A stretch of 64,000 bases of DNA from the NCBI RefSeq assembly GCF_003112775.1, contig NZ_BFCH01000017.1:1-64000 (forward strand), given 5' to 3'. The stretch comes from Mycobacterium montefiorense (GTDB taxonomy: Bacteria; Actinomycetota; Actinomycetes; Mycobacteriales; Mycobacteriaceae). Position numbers and translations under genes: made by a program. Each line of letters starts with the position of its first letter. Position 1 is the stretch's first letter. Shown piece after piece: positions 26,851 through 34,572 of this stretch. The notes beneath the pieces are model-generated. The model saw only the letters and a program-made list of their open reading frames with translations, searched no databases and was not told the DNA's origin.

Positions 26851-27600
26851 GTGACCTCAGCGCGGTATATGGACATTGCCGATCAGCTGGCCAGCGAGCT
26901 GGCCGCATGCAAGCCCGGCACCCGGGTGGCCAGTGAGCCCGAACTCGCCAACCGGTTCGGTGTCGGCCGCGCCGCGGCACGCTCGGCTTTGCAGGAATTG
27001 GAGCGCCGCCTGTTGGTCCGCCGCATCCAGGGGGCGGGCACCTTCGTCAATCGGCGTATCGACTACGTGATCTCGCGGACCAAGCCGCCGTCCTGGCATG
27101 CCACGGTGATCGCGAGCGGCGCCACTCCGCGCTCGCAGACCAAGGAGGTGCAGCGGATCGGGCTGGCCGCCGAGGAGTCGGATCAGTTGGGCTGGCCCGC
27201 GGGCACCCCGATGTACCGGATCGTGCGGCACTTCTTCATCGACGACCTGCTGGCCTCGGTCACTCGGGAGCTGGTCCCGGTCGAGGCCGCGCCCAATCTG
27301 GACGTCGCGCTGCAGAGCGTGGAGTCGGTGAACATCGTGCTGTGCCAGCTCGGTGGTTTGCGACCGGTGCGGGCGTGGTGCCGCGCGAGTTTGGACATCC
27401 CGCCCCGCGATGTGCTGCGGTCCCTCGGCATCGAAGCCAGCGACCCGGTGTGGCGGATCGACAGCATCAGCCGTGACGCCGAGAACGGTTGCGTGCTCTT
27501 GAGTAGCAGCGCATGGACCCGCGCCGACGCGGTGCGGGTGGTGGTCGAACTCGAAGACACCACCGCGGTGGGCGCCATATCGGGAGAACACCGTGAGTGA
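26851..27600 (+). CDS. phnF: GntR/HutC-family regulator PhnF
   Basis: A 249-aa regulator with an N-terminal GntR winged helix (ADQLASELAACKPGTRVASE, then LANRFGVGRAAARSALQELERRLLVRRIQGAGTFV) and a C-terminal UTRA/HutC effector domain (about residues 90-245). PhnF represses phosphonate genes in other bacteria and releases DNA when phosphonate or phosphate conditions change. GTG 26851 is taken as start; ATG 26869 is possible. Its stop overlaps phnG by eight bases. Its place between transporter and lyase genes suggests it controls both parts. Confidence 0.9.
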   Translation: MTSARYMDIADQLASELAACKPGTRVASEPELANRFGVGRAAARSALQELERRLLVRRIQGAGTFVNRRIDYVISRTKPPSWHATVIASGATPRSQTKEVQRIGLAAEESDQLGWPAGTPMYRIVRHFFIDDLLASVTRELVPVEAAPNLDVALQSVESVNIVLCQLGGLRPVRAWCRASLDIPPRDVLRSLGIEASDPVWRIDSISRDAENGCVLLSSSAWTRADAVRVVVELEDTTAVGAISGEHRE

Positions 27601-28027
27601 TTCGCTGAACCGGGTGCGACGCTGCGGGTTGCTGGCCCAGGCCGAGATGGAGGAGCTGCGGGTGCTGGCCGATGCCTGTCTGGCCGACGGTGCCGATGTG
27701 CGTGTACTCGTCGCACCCGAGGTCGGATTGGTATCGACGCAGATTCGTGAGCCGGTCGCGGGTGAACGGTTTCTGCTCGGCGACGTGCTGGCCTGCCGCG
27801 CCGAGGTGGAACTGGCGGGTCACCGCGGCTGGGCGATGCGGGTCGGCGACGATCGGGTCGCCGTCCTGGCTGCCGCCGTGCTCGACGCCGAGGTAGAGGC
27901 GGGTCGGCCGCACGCCGCCGAAGTCGACCGGCTGTGCTGCGCGGTCGTCGCCCGCCAAGCCGAGCAGCAGCACCGCGAATGGGCAGAGCTAGCCCCCACC
28001 GTCGTCGAATTCGAGGACTTGAGGTGA
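27593..28027 (+). CDS. phnG: C-P lyase complex subunit PhnG
   Basis: A 144-aa protein (E. coli PhnG 150 aa). PhnG is part of the PhnGHI(J) core that, with PhnI and PhnL, swaps the adenine of ATP for the phosphonate. Family text: LLAQAEMEELRVLADA near the start, VSTQIREPVAGERFLLGDVLACRAEVEL in the middle and VLDAEVEAGRPHAAEVDRL near the end. GTG 27593 overlaps phnF by eight bases and the stop overlaps the phnH GTG by four. Assigned by family pattern and operon position. Confidence 0.92.
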   Translation: MSDSLNRVRRCGLLAQAEMEELRVLADACLADGADVRVLVAPEVGLVSTQIREPVAGERFLLGDVLACRAEVELAGHRGWAMRVGDDRVAVLAAAVLDAEVEAGRPHAAEVDRLCCAVVARQAEQQHREWAELAPTVVEFEDLR

Positions 28028-28605
28028 CCGCGTCGAGGGTGACCGCACTGCGCCCGGCCGACTCGCAGCAGGTCTTTCGGGCGGTGCTGGAGGCGCTGGC
28101 CCGGCCCGGAACCCCGTTGGCACTGCCCAGCGAACCGCTGTGCGTGCTGGCGCCGGCCGTTGCTGTGATCGTCGCGCTGGCCGACTCGACCACCGGGGTG
28201 TGCGTTCTGGAGAACCCCGATGACCGTTGGGCCGACGCGATCGCCACCGCAGCCGCGGCACCGGCCTGGCCGGCCGAGATGGCGCGATTGGTGGCTGCGG
28301 TCAGACCGGTCAGCACCGATGAGATTCGCGGCTTCACCCGCGGGTCGGCCCAGGCACCCGAGGACGCCGCACTGGTGGCACTCGGCGTGCGCGATGTGCA
28401 CGGTGGCCCCGGCCGTTGGACGCTGTCGGGTCCGGGCGTTTGCGGTACCGCGACCCTCGCGCCCCAGGGCCTGCCCGCCGGATTCGCCGCCGCTCGGGCC
28501 GAGGCGGTCGGCGCACACCCGGCCGGCATCGACGTCCTACTGGTGACCGACGACGGGCGCGTCGTCGGTCTGCCGCGCACCACGACGATCACCGAGGAGA
28601 ACTAG
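28024..28605 (+). CDS. phnH: C-P lyase complex subunit PhnH
   Basis: A 193-aa protein, matching E. coli PhnH (194 aa). PhnH is a structural subunit of the C-P lyase core complex with a PLP-transferase-like fold but no cofactor. Visible family segments are QQVFRAVLEALARPGTP near the start (the conserved FR..L.AL..PG), GTRGSAQAPE-like GFTRGSAQAPEDAALVALG and GWTL-type WTLSGPGV. The GTG overlaps the phnG stop, and the stop overlaps the phnI start by one base. Confidence 0.9.
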   Translation: MTASRVTALRPADSQQVFRAVLEALARPGTPLALPSEPLCVLAPAVAVIVALADSTTGVCVLENPDDRWADAIATAAAAPAWPAEMARLVAAVRPVSTDEIRGFTRGSAQAPEDAALVALGVRDVHGGPGRWTLSGPGVCGTATLAPQGLPAGFAAARAEAVGAHPAGIDVLLVTDDGRVVGLPRTTTITEEN

Positions 28606-29714
28606 TGGGCTACTCAGGAGCGCGCGGTGGATTGGACGCCATTCTCGCCGCGGAGGATCTGGTGCGCCGGGCGCGCGATTTCGCGCCGGTTCCGTGGGCA
28701 AGCACCGAGCAGATCGTCGCGCGTTTCCGGCTCGCGGTCGACCGGGTGATGGGCGAGGCGGGTCTGTTCGACGAAGCCGCCGCGGCGGCCGCGCTTCGCC
28801 AGGCCGAAGGCGACTCGCTGGAGGCTGCGCACCTGCTGCGCGCGCACCGCTCGACGCTGCCCCGTCTTGCGGTCAGCGAGCCGATCGACCCCGACCGGAT
28901 CACGATCATGCGCCGCATCGTGCCGGCCTTCCGCGAGCCTGACGGGCCGCAACTGCTGGGCCGCACCACCGACTACACCCGCAGGCTGTTGGACAAGTCG
29001 GGCCCCGCTCCCGCGCCGCCGGCCGAGGAGCAGCCGGTTCCGACGTCGCCGCGCACCGCGGAGCAGCGCAGCCCGCGGCGATTCCTCGACCTGCTGCGCG
29101 AGGCCGGTCTGGTCGTCGACCATCGCACCGGCGACGACCCGGAACCCTTTGACATCAGCCGTGTTCCGCCCCGGCCTCCAGCGCCGCGCTCGGCGGCGCT
29201 CGCGGCGATGGCGCGAGCTGAGACCGGCGCACTTGTCTCGTTGTGGTACCGGTCGATCCTGGGCCCCGACGGTGACATTCACGAGGTCACTCTCGGTGAG
29301 GTGCGGCACGGACGGTTGCCGTTAGAGGTCACGCATCCACATACCGGCGAGCCGGTGACGGTCGGTGAGTTCCGGATCACCGAAGCCGAGGCCATCGAGG
29401 ATCTTGACGGTGCCGAGGAGGACCGCAGCCGGTTCGACGTCGGGTACGGAATGTGCTTCGGGCACAACGAACGTAAGGCCATCGCGATGGCGAACCTGGA
29501 CATCGCCAACCGCCGGTTCGGCCGGTCCGGCCCGCTCGAACAGTTACTGCTGATGACCACCGATGGGCTGGACTCCGGCGGATTCCTGGAGCACCTCAAA
29601 CTCCCGCACTATGTGACCTTCCGCTCCATGGTGGAACGCAAACAAGCGCTGCAGGCCGCAGGCGAAGCGCGAAGCGCGCGAGTTCCCGAGCCTGCCGGAA
29701 GGGAGTGCGAATGA
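28605..29714 (+). CDS. phnI: C-P lyase complex subunit PhnI
   Basis: A 369-aa protein (E. coli PhnI 354 aa), the nucleosidase subunit that, with PhnG, PhnH and PhnL, forms alpha-D-ribose 1-phosphonate 5-triphosphate from ATP and phosphonate. Recognisable parts are GYSGARGGLDAILAAEDLV at the N-terminus, RTTDYTRRLLD, EEDRSRFDVGYGMCFGHNERKAIAMA and SGGFLEHLKLPHYVTFRS, all strongly conserved in PhnI. The region about residues 138-165 is a Pro-rich, less conserved insert. GTG 28605 shares its G with the phnH TAG. Confidence 0.94.
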   Translation: MGYSGARGGLDAILAAEDLVRRARDFAPVPWASTEQIVARFRLAVDRVMGEAGLFDEAAAAAALRQAEGDSLEAAHLLRAHRSTLPRLAVSEPIDPDRITIMRRIVPAFREPDGPQLLGRTTDYTRRLLDKSGPAPAPPAEEQPVPTSPRTAEQRSPRRFLDLLREAGLVVDHRTGDDPEPFDISRVPPRPPAPRSAALAAMARAETGALVSLWYRSILGPDGDIHEVTLGEVRHGRLPLEVTHPHTGEPVTVGEFRITEAEAIEDLDGAEEDRSRFDVGYGMCFGHNERKAIAMANLDIANRRFGRSGPLEQLLLMTTDGLDSGGFLEHLKLPHYVTFRSMVERKQALQAAGEARSARVPEPAGRECE

Positions 29715-31534
29715 CCACGACAACCGAATTACTCACCGGATCAAGCGATTACGAGGCGCCGCCGGAAATCCTGGACGAAAGCGGCAAACGCGAGATCCGC
29801 CGTGCCGCGCTGACCGCGATCTGCGTGCCGGGGTATCAGGTGCCGTTCGGATCGCGGGAAATGCCGGTTGCGCGCGGCTGGGGTTCGGGCGGCCTGCAGG
29901 TGACGCTGGCGGTGATCGGCGCCGGCGATACCGTCAAGGTCATCGACCAGGGCGACGACGGCGGTGTCAACGCCACCAACTTACGCCGGCTGATCGCGTC
30001 CACCACCGGATGCGCCGAGTCGGCCGACACCCGGGAATCGACCGTGGTCCAGACCCGCCATCGCATCCCGGAGGAAGCCCTGTCGGCGGGCGATCTGCTG
30101 GTGTATCAGGTTCCGGTGCCCGAGCCACTGCGCAAGGTGCAGAAATCGGTCGCCGAGTGTCAGCGCATGCACGCCGAAAACGATTACGCCGCAATGTGGG
30201 CGGGCCTTTATGAGGACATCGTCCGTAATGGCATGATCACCCGCACCACGGGCTATCCGGTGCTGGTGGCCGGGCGATACGTGATGGCTACCACGCCGAT
30301 TCCGCGCTGGGACGTACCGCGGCTGCATCGCAGCGAGCAGATCAACCTGTTCGGCGCCGGGCGCGAGAAGCGGATCTACGCGGTCCCGCCGCACACCGAC
30401 GTGATCCCGTTGACGTTCGACGATGTGCCGTTCGAGGTGGAGTATTCACCCGGTGCGCGGTGCAGGCTGTGTGGCAGTGACGACGTGTTCCTGGTAGAGG
30501 CAGGGGCCGCAGGCGGTTTCGTGTGCAGCGATACCGAGTGGTGTGCCCGCGTGCGCGCCGGGAACGCCGACCGCGCGGCACATCGCAAGCGTGCGCCGCT
30601 GCACCTATTGCCCGATCCGCGGCGCCGTGCCGGGGCCTCGGCACGGTTGACTACCAGGCCAACCCCGACGCACCGCAGCGAAATGCGGGTGGGCGGCCGC
30701 GAATGGATGCTGCGAGTCGATTCGATCGGCAAGGTGCACGGCACCGGCGGCGTGTATGCGGTCGATGGCACCGGGCCCGAGTACGGCACCGCGATCAGCC
30801 CGAACACCGGCGCGGTCGTGGCGGCCTGGGATGTGTCGTTCGATGTCGCACCCGGTGAGGCGCTGGGTGTGATTGGGGAATCCGGATCGGGGAAGTCGAC
30901 CGTACTGGCGTGCGTCATCGGAAACGAAAGCGCGACAGCAGGTTCGGTGCACCTGGCGACTGTCGACGACGGTGTTACCGACCTGCTCCTGCTGCCCGAC
31001 GCGCAGCGCCGCCGACTGCGCGTCGACACGATGGCGGCGGTACACCAGAACCCCGCCGATGGTCTCGACCTGCGGATCAGTGCCGGCGGTAACGTCGCCG
31101 AACGGCTCACCGCGGCGGGTTGGCGCGGCTACCAGGGCATCCGCGACCGAGCCGCCGAACTCCTTGAGCGGGTCGAGGTTCCGTTATCCCGGATGGACGA
31201 TCCGGTGGGGACGTTCTCCGGCGGCATGCGGCAACGCGTGCAGATCGCCAAGGCGCTGGCGACCGAACCGCCGGTGTTGCTGCTGGACGAGCCGACCACC
31301 GGGTTGGACGCATCGGTAGCCGCCGGTGTGCTCGACCTGCTGCGGGGATTGCTGTTTGAACGCAATATCGCGGCAGTCGTTGTCAGCCACGACTTCTCGG
31401 TGATCGAGGCGCTGACCGACCGCGCCGTCGTCATGCAGCTGGGCAGGGTGATCGAACGAGGCCTGACCGATCAGCTGTTCTGTGACCCGCATCAGCCCTA
31501 CACACAGCGGCTCGTTGCCGCGGCCAGGAGGTGA
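29711..31534 (+). CDS. phnJ: Fused PhnJ-PhnK: C-P lyase radical enzyme joined to ABC ATPase
   Basis: A 607-aa protein with two complete activities. Residues 1-300 are PhnJ, the radical-SAM enzyme that breaks the C-P bond: VPGYQVPFG holds the glycyl-radical Gly (Gly41, equal to E. coli Gly32), and Cys251, Cys254, Cys272 and Cys278 match E. coli C241/C244/C266/C272 (CSDTEWC versus CSDTDYC), though the middle gap is 17 residues rather than 21. A basic linker (about 300-330) leads to PhnK: Walker A GESGSGKST near 389, signature FSGGMRQRVQIAKAL near 503, Walker B LLLDEPTTGLD near 525 and VVSHDFSV. ATG 29711 overlaps the phnI stop. An internal ATG at 30683 could make free PhnK. Confidence 0.95.
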   Translation: MTTTTELLTGSSDYEAPPEILDESGKREIRRAALTAICVPGYQVPFGSREMPVARGWGSGGLQVTLAVIGAGDTVKVIDQGDDGGVNATNLRRLIASTTGCAESADTRESTVVQTRHRIPEEALSAGDLLVYQVPVPEPLRKVQKSVAECQRMHAENDYAAMWAGLYEDIVRNGMITRTTGYPVLVAGRYVMATTPIPRWDVPRLHRSEQINLFGAGREKRIYAVPPHTDVIPLTFDDVPFEVEYSPGARCRLCGSDDVFLVEAGAAGGFVCSDTEWCARVRAGNADRAAHRKRAPLHLLPDPRRRAGASARLTTRPTPTHRSEMRVGGREWMLRVDSIGKVHGTGGVYAVDGTGPEYGTAISPNTGAVVAAWDVSFDVAPGEALGVIGESGSGKSTVLACVIGNESATAGSVHLATVDDGVTDLLLLPDAQRRRLRVDTMAAVHQNPADGLDLRISAGGNVAERLTAAGWRGYQGIRDRAAELLERVEVPLSRMDDPVGTFSGGMRQRVQIAKALATEPPVLLLDEPTTGLDASVAAGVLDLLRGLLFERNIAAVVVSHDFSVIEALTDRAVVMQLGRVIERGLTDQLFCDPHQPYTQRLVAAARR

Positions 31535-32277
31535 TCGCGGTGCCACCGGTGCTGACGGTGCGGGGACTGCACAAATCGTTCACGCTGCACACCATCGACG
31601 GGCGCGTCGTGCACTCACTGCGCGGCGTCGACCTCGACGTGCGGGCCGGCGAGCATGTCGCGCTGGCCGGCCCGAGCGGGGCCGGCAAGTCCTCCCTGCT
31701 GCGTTGCGTCCACCGCACCTATCTGCCGAACTCGGGGTCGGTGCTGTTGCGCACCACGGCGAACGAAGAGATCGAGTTGACCAAGCTGCCGGACCGGGCC
31801 ATGGCACGCGTTCGGGGCCGCGAGTTCGGTTATGTTTCACAGTTTTTGAATGCACCGCCGCGTACCAGCCCGCTGGAGCTCGTAGCGGCCACAGCCCGGC
31901 GTCGCGGTGTCGACCGCGCCGAGGCGCGCGAGGCGGCGGGAGACGCGCTGCAACGGCTCAACCTCGACGAAGTGCTGTGGGACGTGGACTGCTCGGTGCT
32001 CTCCGGCGGAGAGCGTCAGCGGGTGAACCTGGCCGCCGGCACGGTACGGCCGCCGCGGCTGCTGCTGCTCGACGAGCCGGTGTCGGCGCTCGACCCCGCT
32101 AATCGCGAAGCGGCACTTGAATTGATTGGGGCGCTGACGACACAGAACGTCGCGGTGCTCGGGGTCTTTCACGATCTGGACGCCATGCGGCGGTTGGCAT
32201 CTCGGGTGGTGCTGATGCGCGACGGCCGCGTGGTGAAAGACGGTGCGGTGAACGAGATCTTCGAAGGAGTGGCATGA
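31531..32277 (+). CDS. phnL: C-P lyase ABC ATPase PhnL
   Basis: A 248-aa ABC-type ATPase, slightly longer than E. coli PhnL (226 aa). Walker A is GPSGAGKSSLLRC, Q-loop FGYVSQFL, signature LSGGERQRVNLAAG, Walker B LLLLDEPVSALDP, H-loop FHDLDAMRRL. The LRTTANEEIELTKLP segment after the first strands and YVSQFLNAPPRTSPLELVA match PhnL proteins. PhnL joins PhnK on the core complex and is needed to make the ribosyl phosphonate. GTG 31531 follows AGGAG and overlaps the phnJK stop. Confidence 0.93.
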   Translation: MIAVPPVLTVRGLHKSFTLHTIDGRVVHSLRGVDLDVRAGEHVALAGPSGAGKSSLLRCVHRTYLPNSGSVLLRTTANEEIELTKLPDRAMARVRGREFGYVSQFLNAPPRTSPLELVAATARRRGVDRAEAREAAGDALQRLNLDEVLWDVDCSVLSGGERQRVNLAAGTVRPPRLLLLDEPVSALDPANREAALELIGALTTQNVAVLGVFHDLDAMRRLASRVVLMRDGRVVKDGAVNEIFEGVA

Positions 32278-33473
32278 CGATCGAGATGTTCGAACGGACC
32301 GTGCGGCACTGGCCGTTGGCGATGCCGCCGGCGGATTACGTGCTCGGTCACGTCTGCGCCGTGCTGCCCGACGGCGTGATCGACGACGCGGTGGTGGCTG
32401 TGCGCAGCGGTGTCATCGCGGCGGTCGAACCACACCGGCCGGGGCTGTCGGTTGACGTCGACGGTCAAGGCCTGCTGTGTATTCCGGGTCTGGTGGATAC
32501 CCACAGCGACGGGCTGGAGAAGGAGCGATTGCCGCGGCCAGGTGCCGAGTTGCCGATGGAGTTCGCGCTGCTGTCGTTCGAGGGCAAGCTACGGGCCGCC
32601 GGGGTGACGACGGTGTTTCACGGCGCCGGGTTCGAGCACAGCATGGGCCGCGGCACCCCGCGTACCGTCGAGGGCGCCGAGCTGTGCTGCGACGCCATCG
32701 AGGCGCGGACCGTGGGACTAGTGGACCACCGGATCCTGTACCGCCTCGATGTTCGTAGCCCAGAAGGTCTTGTGGCGCTTAAGGAACGGCTCGCCAGCCC
32801 GGTGGGCAGGCCGCTGGTCTCGCATGAGGACCACACTCCCGGGCAGGGCCAGTACGCCGAACGCGCATATTACGAGCGCTACATGATGGGCTCGCGCGGA
32901 ATGACCGTCGAGGAAGCGGTGCGCCACGTCGACGACCTTATTGCCGAGCGCAGCGGGCGCCTCGGGATCCGTGAGGAGGCGATGGGCTGGCTCGGCGAGC
33001 ACGCTCGAGCCGGGCGGATCCGGCTACTCGGCCATGACCCGACGTCGCGGGCCGAGGTCGACGAGTTGATGGCCCGAGGCGGTGCGGTCGCCGAATTCCC
33101 GACCACGGTGGCGGCCGCGCAAGCGGCGCGTGACCATGGGCTGCCGGTGGTGATTGGCGCGCCGAACGTGCTGCGCGGTTCCTCGCACAACGGCAACGCG
33201 TCAGGCCGCGAGCTGATCGAACGCGGCCTGGTGACCTCGATCGCTTCGGATTACCTGCCGTCGAGCCTGCTGGCCGCGGCATTCACCCTCGTCAACGACG
33301 CCGGGATCGGCCTGGCCGCCGCCGTCGCGCTGGTGACGTCGGGCCCGGCCGATGTCGCGGGGCTGGCTGACCGAGGCCGGCTGTTGCCCGGCCGGCGCGC
33401 GGATCTGGCGCTGGTCGCACCCGGGCGCTGGCCCGTCGTGCATTCGGTATTGGTGAGTAAGGAGACGCCGTGA
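32274..33473 (+). CDS. phnM: Ribosyl-phosphonate triphosphate diphosphatase PhnM
   Basis: A 399-aa amidohydrolase-fold metalloenzyme that removes pyrophosphate from alpha-D-ribose 1-methylphosphonate 5-triphosphate (and analogues) before PhnJ acts. Metal-site and family motifs are PGLVDTHSDGLEKERLPRP (His-x-Asp and Glu-Lys), VSHEDHTPGQGQY, LLGHDPTS and TSIASDYLPSSLL. Length is a little above E. coli PhnM (378 aa). ATG 32274 overlaps the phnL stop; the stop overlaps the HD gene's GTG. Confidence 0.95.
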   Translation: MTIEMFERTVRHWPLAMPPADYVLGHVCAVLPDGVIDDAVVAVRSGVIAAVEPHRPGLSVDVDGQGLLCIPGLVDTHSDGLEKERLPRPGAELPMEFALLSFEGKLRAAGVTTVFHGAGFEHSMGRGTPRTVEGAELCCDAIEARTVGLVDHRILYRLDVRSPEGLVALKERLASPVGRPLVSHEDHTPGQGQYAERAYYERYMMGSRGMTVEEAVRHVDDLIAERSGRLGIREEAMGWLGEHARAGRIRLLGHDPTSRAEVDELMARGGAVAEFPTTVAAAQAARDHGLPVVIGAPNVLRGSSHNGNASGRELIERGLVTSIASDYLPSSLLAAAFTLVNDAGIGLAAAVALVTSGPADVAGLADRGRLLPGRRADLALVAPGRWPVVHSVLVSKETP

Positions 33474-34000
33474 CCCTCACCCGTGAAACGTTGGCCATGC
33501 TCATCGACGGGCTGGCCGGCCTGCCCTATGGCCGTGAGGTGGTGGACCAGCGCGCGCATGCACTACAGACCGGGTGGTACGCCAAACAGGCCGGTGCCGA
33601 CGACGAGCTGTTGCTCGCGGCGACATTGCACGACATCGGGAAGGCCAAAGTGACGGCTGCCCAATGGCCGGATCTTCCGCACGAGCTGTGCGGCGCCGAG
33701 TTCGCGCGCACGCACCTCAGTGAGCGCGCAGCCTGGATAATCGGTGCGCACGTGCCGGCCAAGCGCTACCTGGTCGCCACCGACCCGGGGTACCACGCGC
33801 ATCTCAGCCCGGCCTCGGTCGCGTCGCTGAAACTGCAGGGTGGCGGGATGAGCGAGCTAGAGATCGCCGACTTCCGCGCAAATCCGGGCGCCGACGAGGC
33901 GGTCGTGGTGCGGCGCTGGGACGACAACGCGAAGGATCCGCACGGTCCGGTGATCACCATCGCCGAGGTGCTGGACGCCTACGACCGGCTGATCGCCTGA
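33470..34000 (+). CDS. PhnZ-like HD-domain (putative diiron oxygenase) protein
   Basis: A 176-aa HD-superfamily protein overlapping phnM by four bases. It keeps the ligand set of PhnZ: His30, His54-Asp55 (LHDIGK), His71, His94 (IGAHVP) and Asp151 (RRWDD), equal to PhnZ H34, H58/D59, H80, H104 and D161 with identical or near-identical spacing. It also has Tyr20 and Glu23 in PYGRE, at the positions of PhnZ Tyr24/Glu27, the substrate-induced loop. PhnZ oxidatively cleaves 2-amino-1-hydroxyethylphosphonate. No PhnY-like dioxygenase is nearby, so the substrate is uncertain; a phosphohydrolase role replacing PhnP is the alternative. Confidence 0.85.
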   Translation: MTLTRETLAMLIDGLAGLPYGREVVDQRAHALQTGWYAKQAGADDELLLAATLHDIGKAKVTAAQWPDLPHELCGAEFARTHLSERAAWIIGAHVPAKRYLVATDPGYHAHLSPASVASLKLQGGGMSELEIADFRANPGADEAVVVRRWDDNAKDPHGPVITIAEVLDAYDRLIA

Positions 34001-34116
34001 GCGCCGCGGGCGGATCTGCCCGGGCACTGATCGCCGAGTACCTGGGTTGCATGGATTTCTCGGGCCGCTGTGTCGTCCGGTAGCCTGATGCGGTTGCCGA
34101 CGCAGGCGACCCTTCT

Positions 34117-34135
34117 GCCACGGACTGCCCGTGGC
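34117..34135 (+). promoter_or_regulatory. rpsF leader hairpin
   Basis: GCCACGG-ACTGC-CCGTGGC, a perfect seven-base stem with a five-base loop, 30 bases before the rpsF start and just upstream of its AGGAGGTG ribosome site. The 165-base gap after the phn operon carries a TAGCCT -10-like sequence at 34081. Place and form fit an S6:S18-type autoregulatory leader, but I cannot confirm the consensus. Confidence 0.4.
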
Positions 34136-34165
34136 CGCTTAGACCAGAGGAGGTGATGAGGTCCT

Positions 34166-34456
34166 ATGCGTCCATACGAAATCATGGTCATCCTTGACCC
34201 CACACTTGACGAACGCACCGTCGCCCCGTCCCTAGAGACGTTCCTCAATGTCGTCCGCAAAGACGGCGGATCCGTCGACAAGGTGGACATTTGGGGTAAG
34301 CGCCGGCTGGCCTACGAGATCGCCAAGCATGCCGAAGGCATCTACGTGGTTGTCGACCTCAAGGCGGAGCCGGCCACGGTGTCCGAACTCGATCGTCAGC
34401 TGAGCCTCAACGAGTCGGTGTTGCGCACCAAGGTGATGCGCACCGACAAGCACTGA
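34166..34456 (+). CDS. rpsF: Ribosomal protein S6 (bS6)
   Basis: The 96-aa 30S subunit protein S6, which pairs with S18 on the platform of the small subunit. [39 protein letters not shown] and [12 protein letters not shown] are the standard S6 landmarks. It has a strong AGGAGGTG ribosome site. It heads the rpsF-ssb-rpsR-rplI operon, the same order as in M. tuberculosis (Rv0053-Rv0056). Confidence 0.98.
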   Translation: MRPYEIMVILDPTLDERTVAPSLETFLNVVRKDGGSVDKVDIWGKRRLAYEIAKHAEGIYVVVDLKAEPATVSELDRQLSLNESVLRTKVMRTDKH

Positions 34457-34468
34457 GTTCGGTTGGCG

Positions 34469-34498
34469 CGCACGCTCCCCGTAGTCGGGGTGGGTGCG
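34469..34498 (+). terminator. Hairpin between rpsF and ssb
   Basis: Outer arms CGCAC/GTGCG and inner arms CCCCG/CGGGG around TAGT form an interrupted stem 13 bases after the rpsF stop, with no T-run. It may attenuate transcription or stabilise the rpsF message rather than end it, since ssb follows 75 bases on. Confidence 0.4.
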
Positions 34499-34572
34499 TA
34501 GGCTCAGCGAGAACATGCACATGACCGTTTACCGTTCCCGGGCGAGAGCCAGGACGGACCCAGGAGGACACA

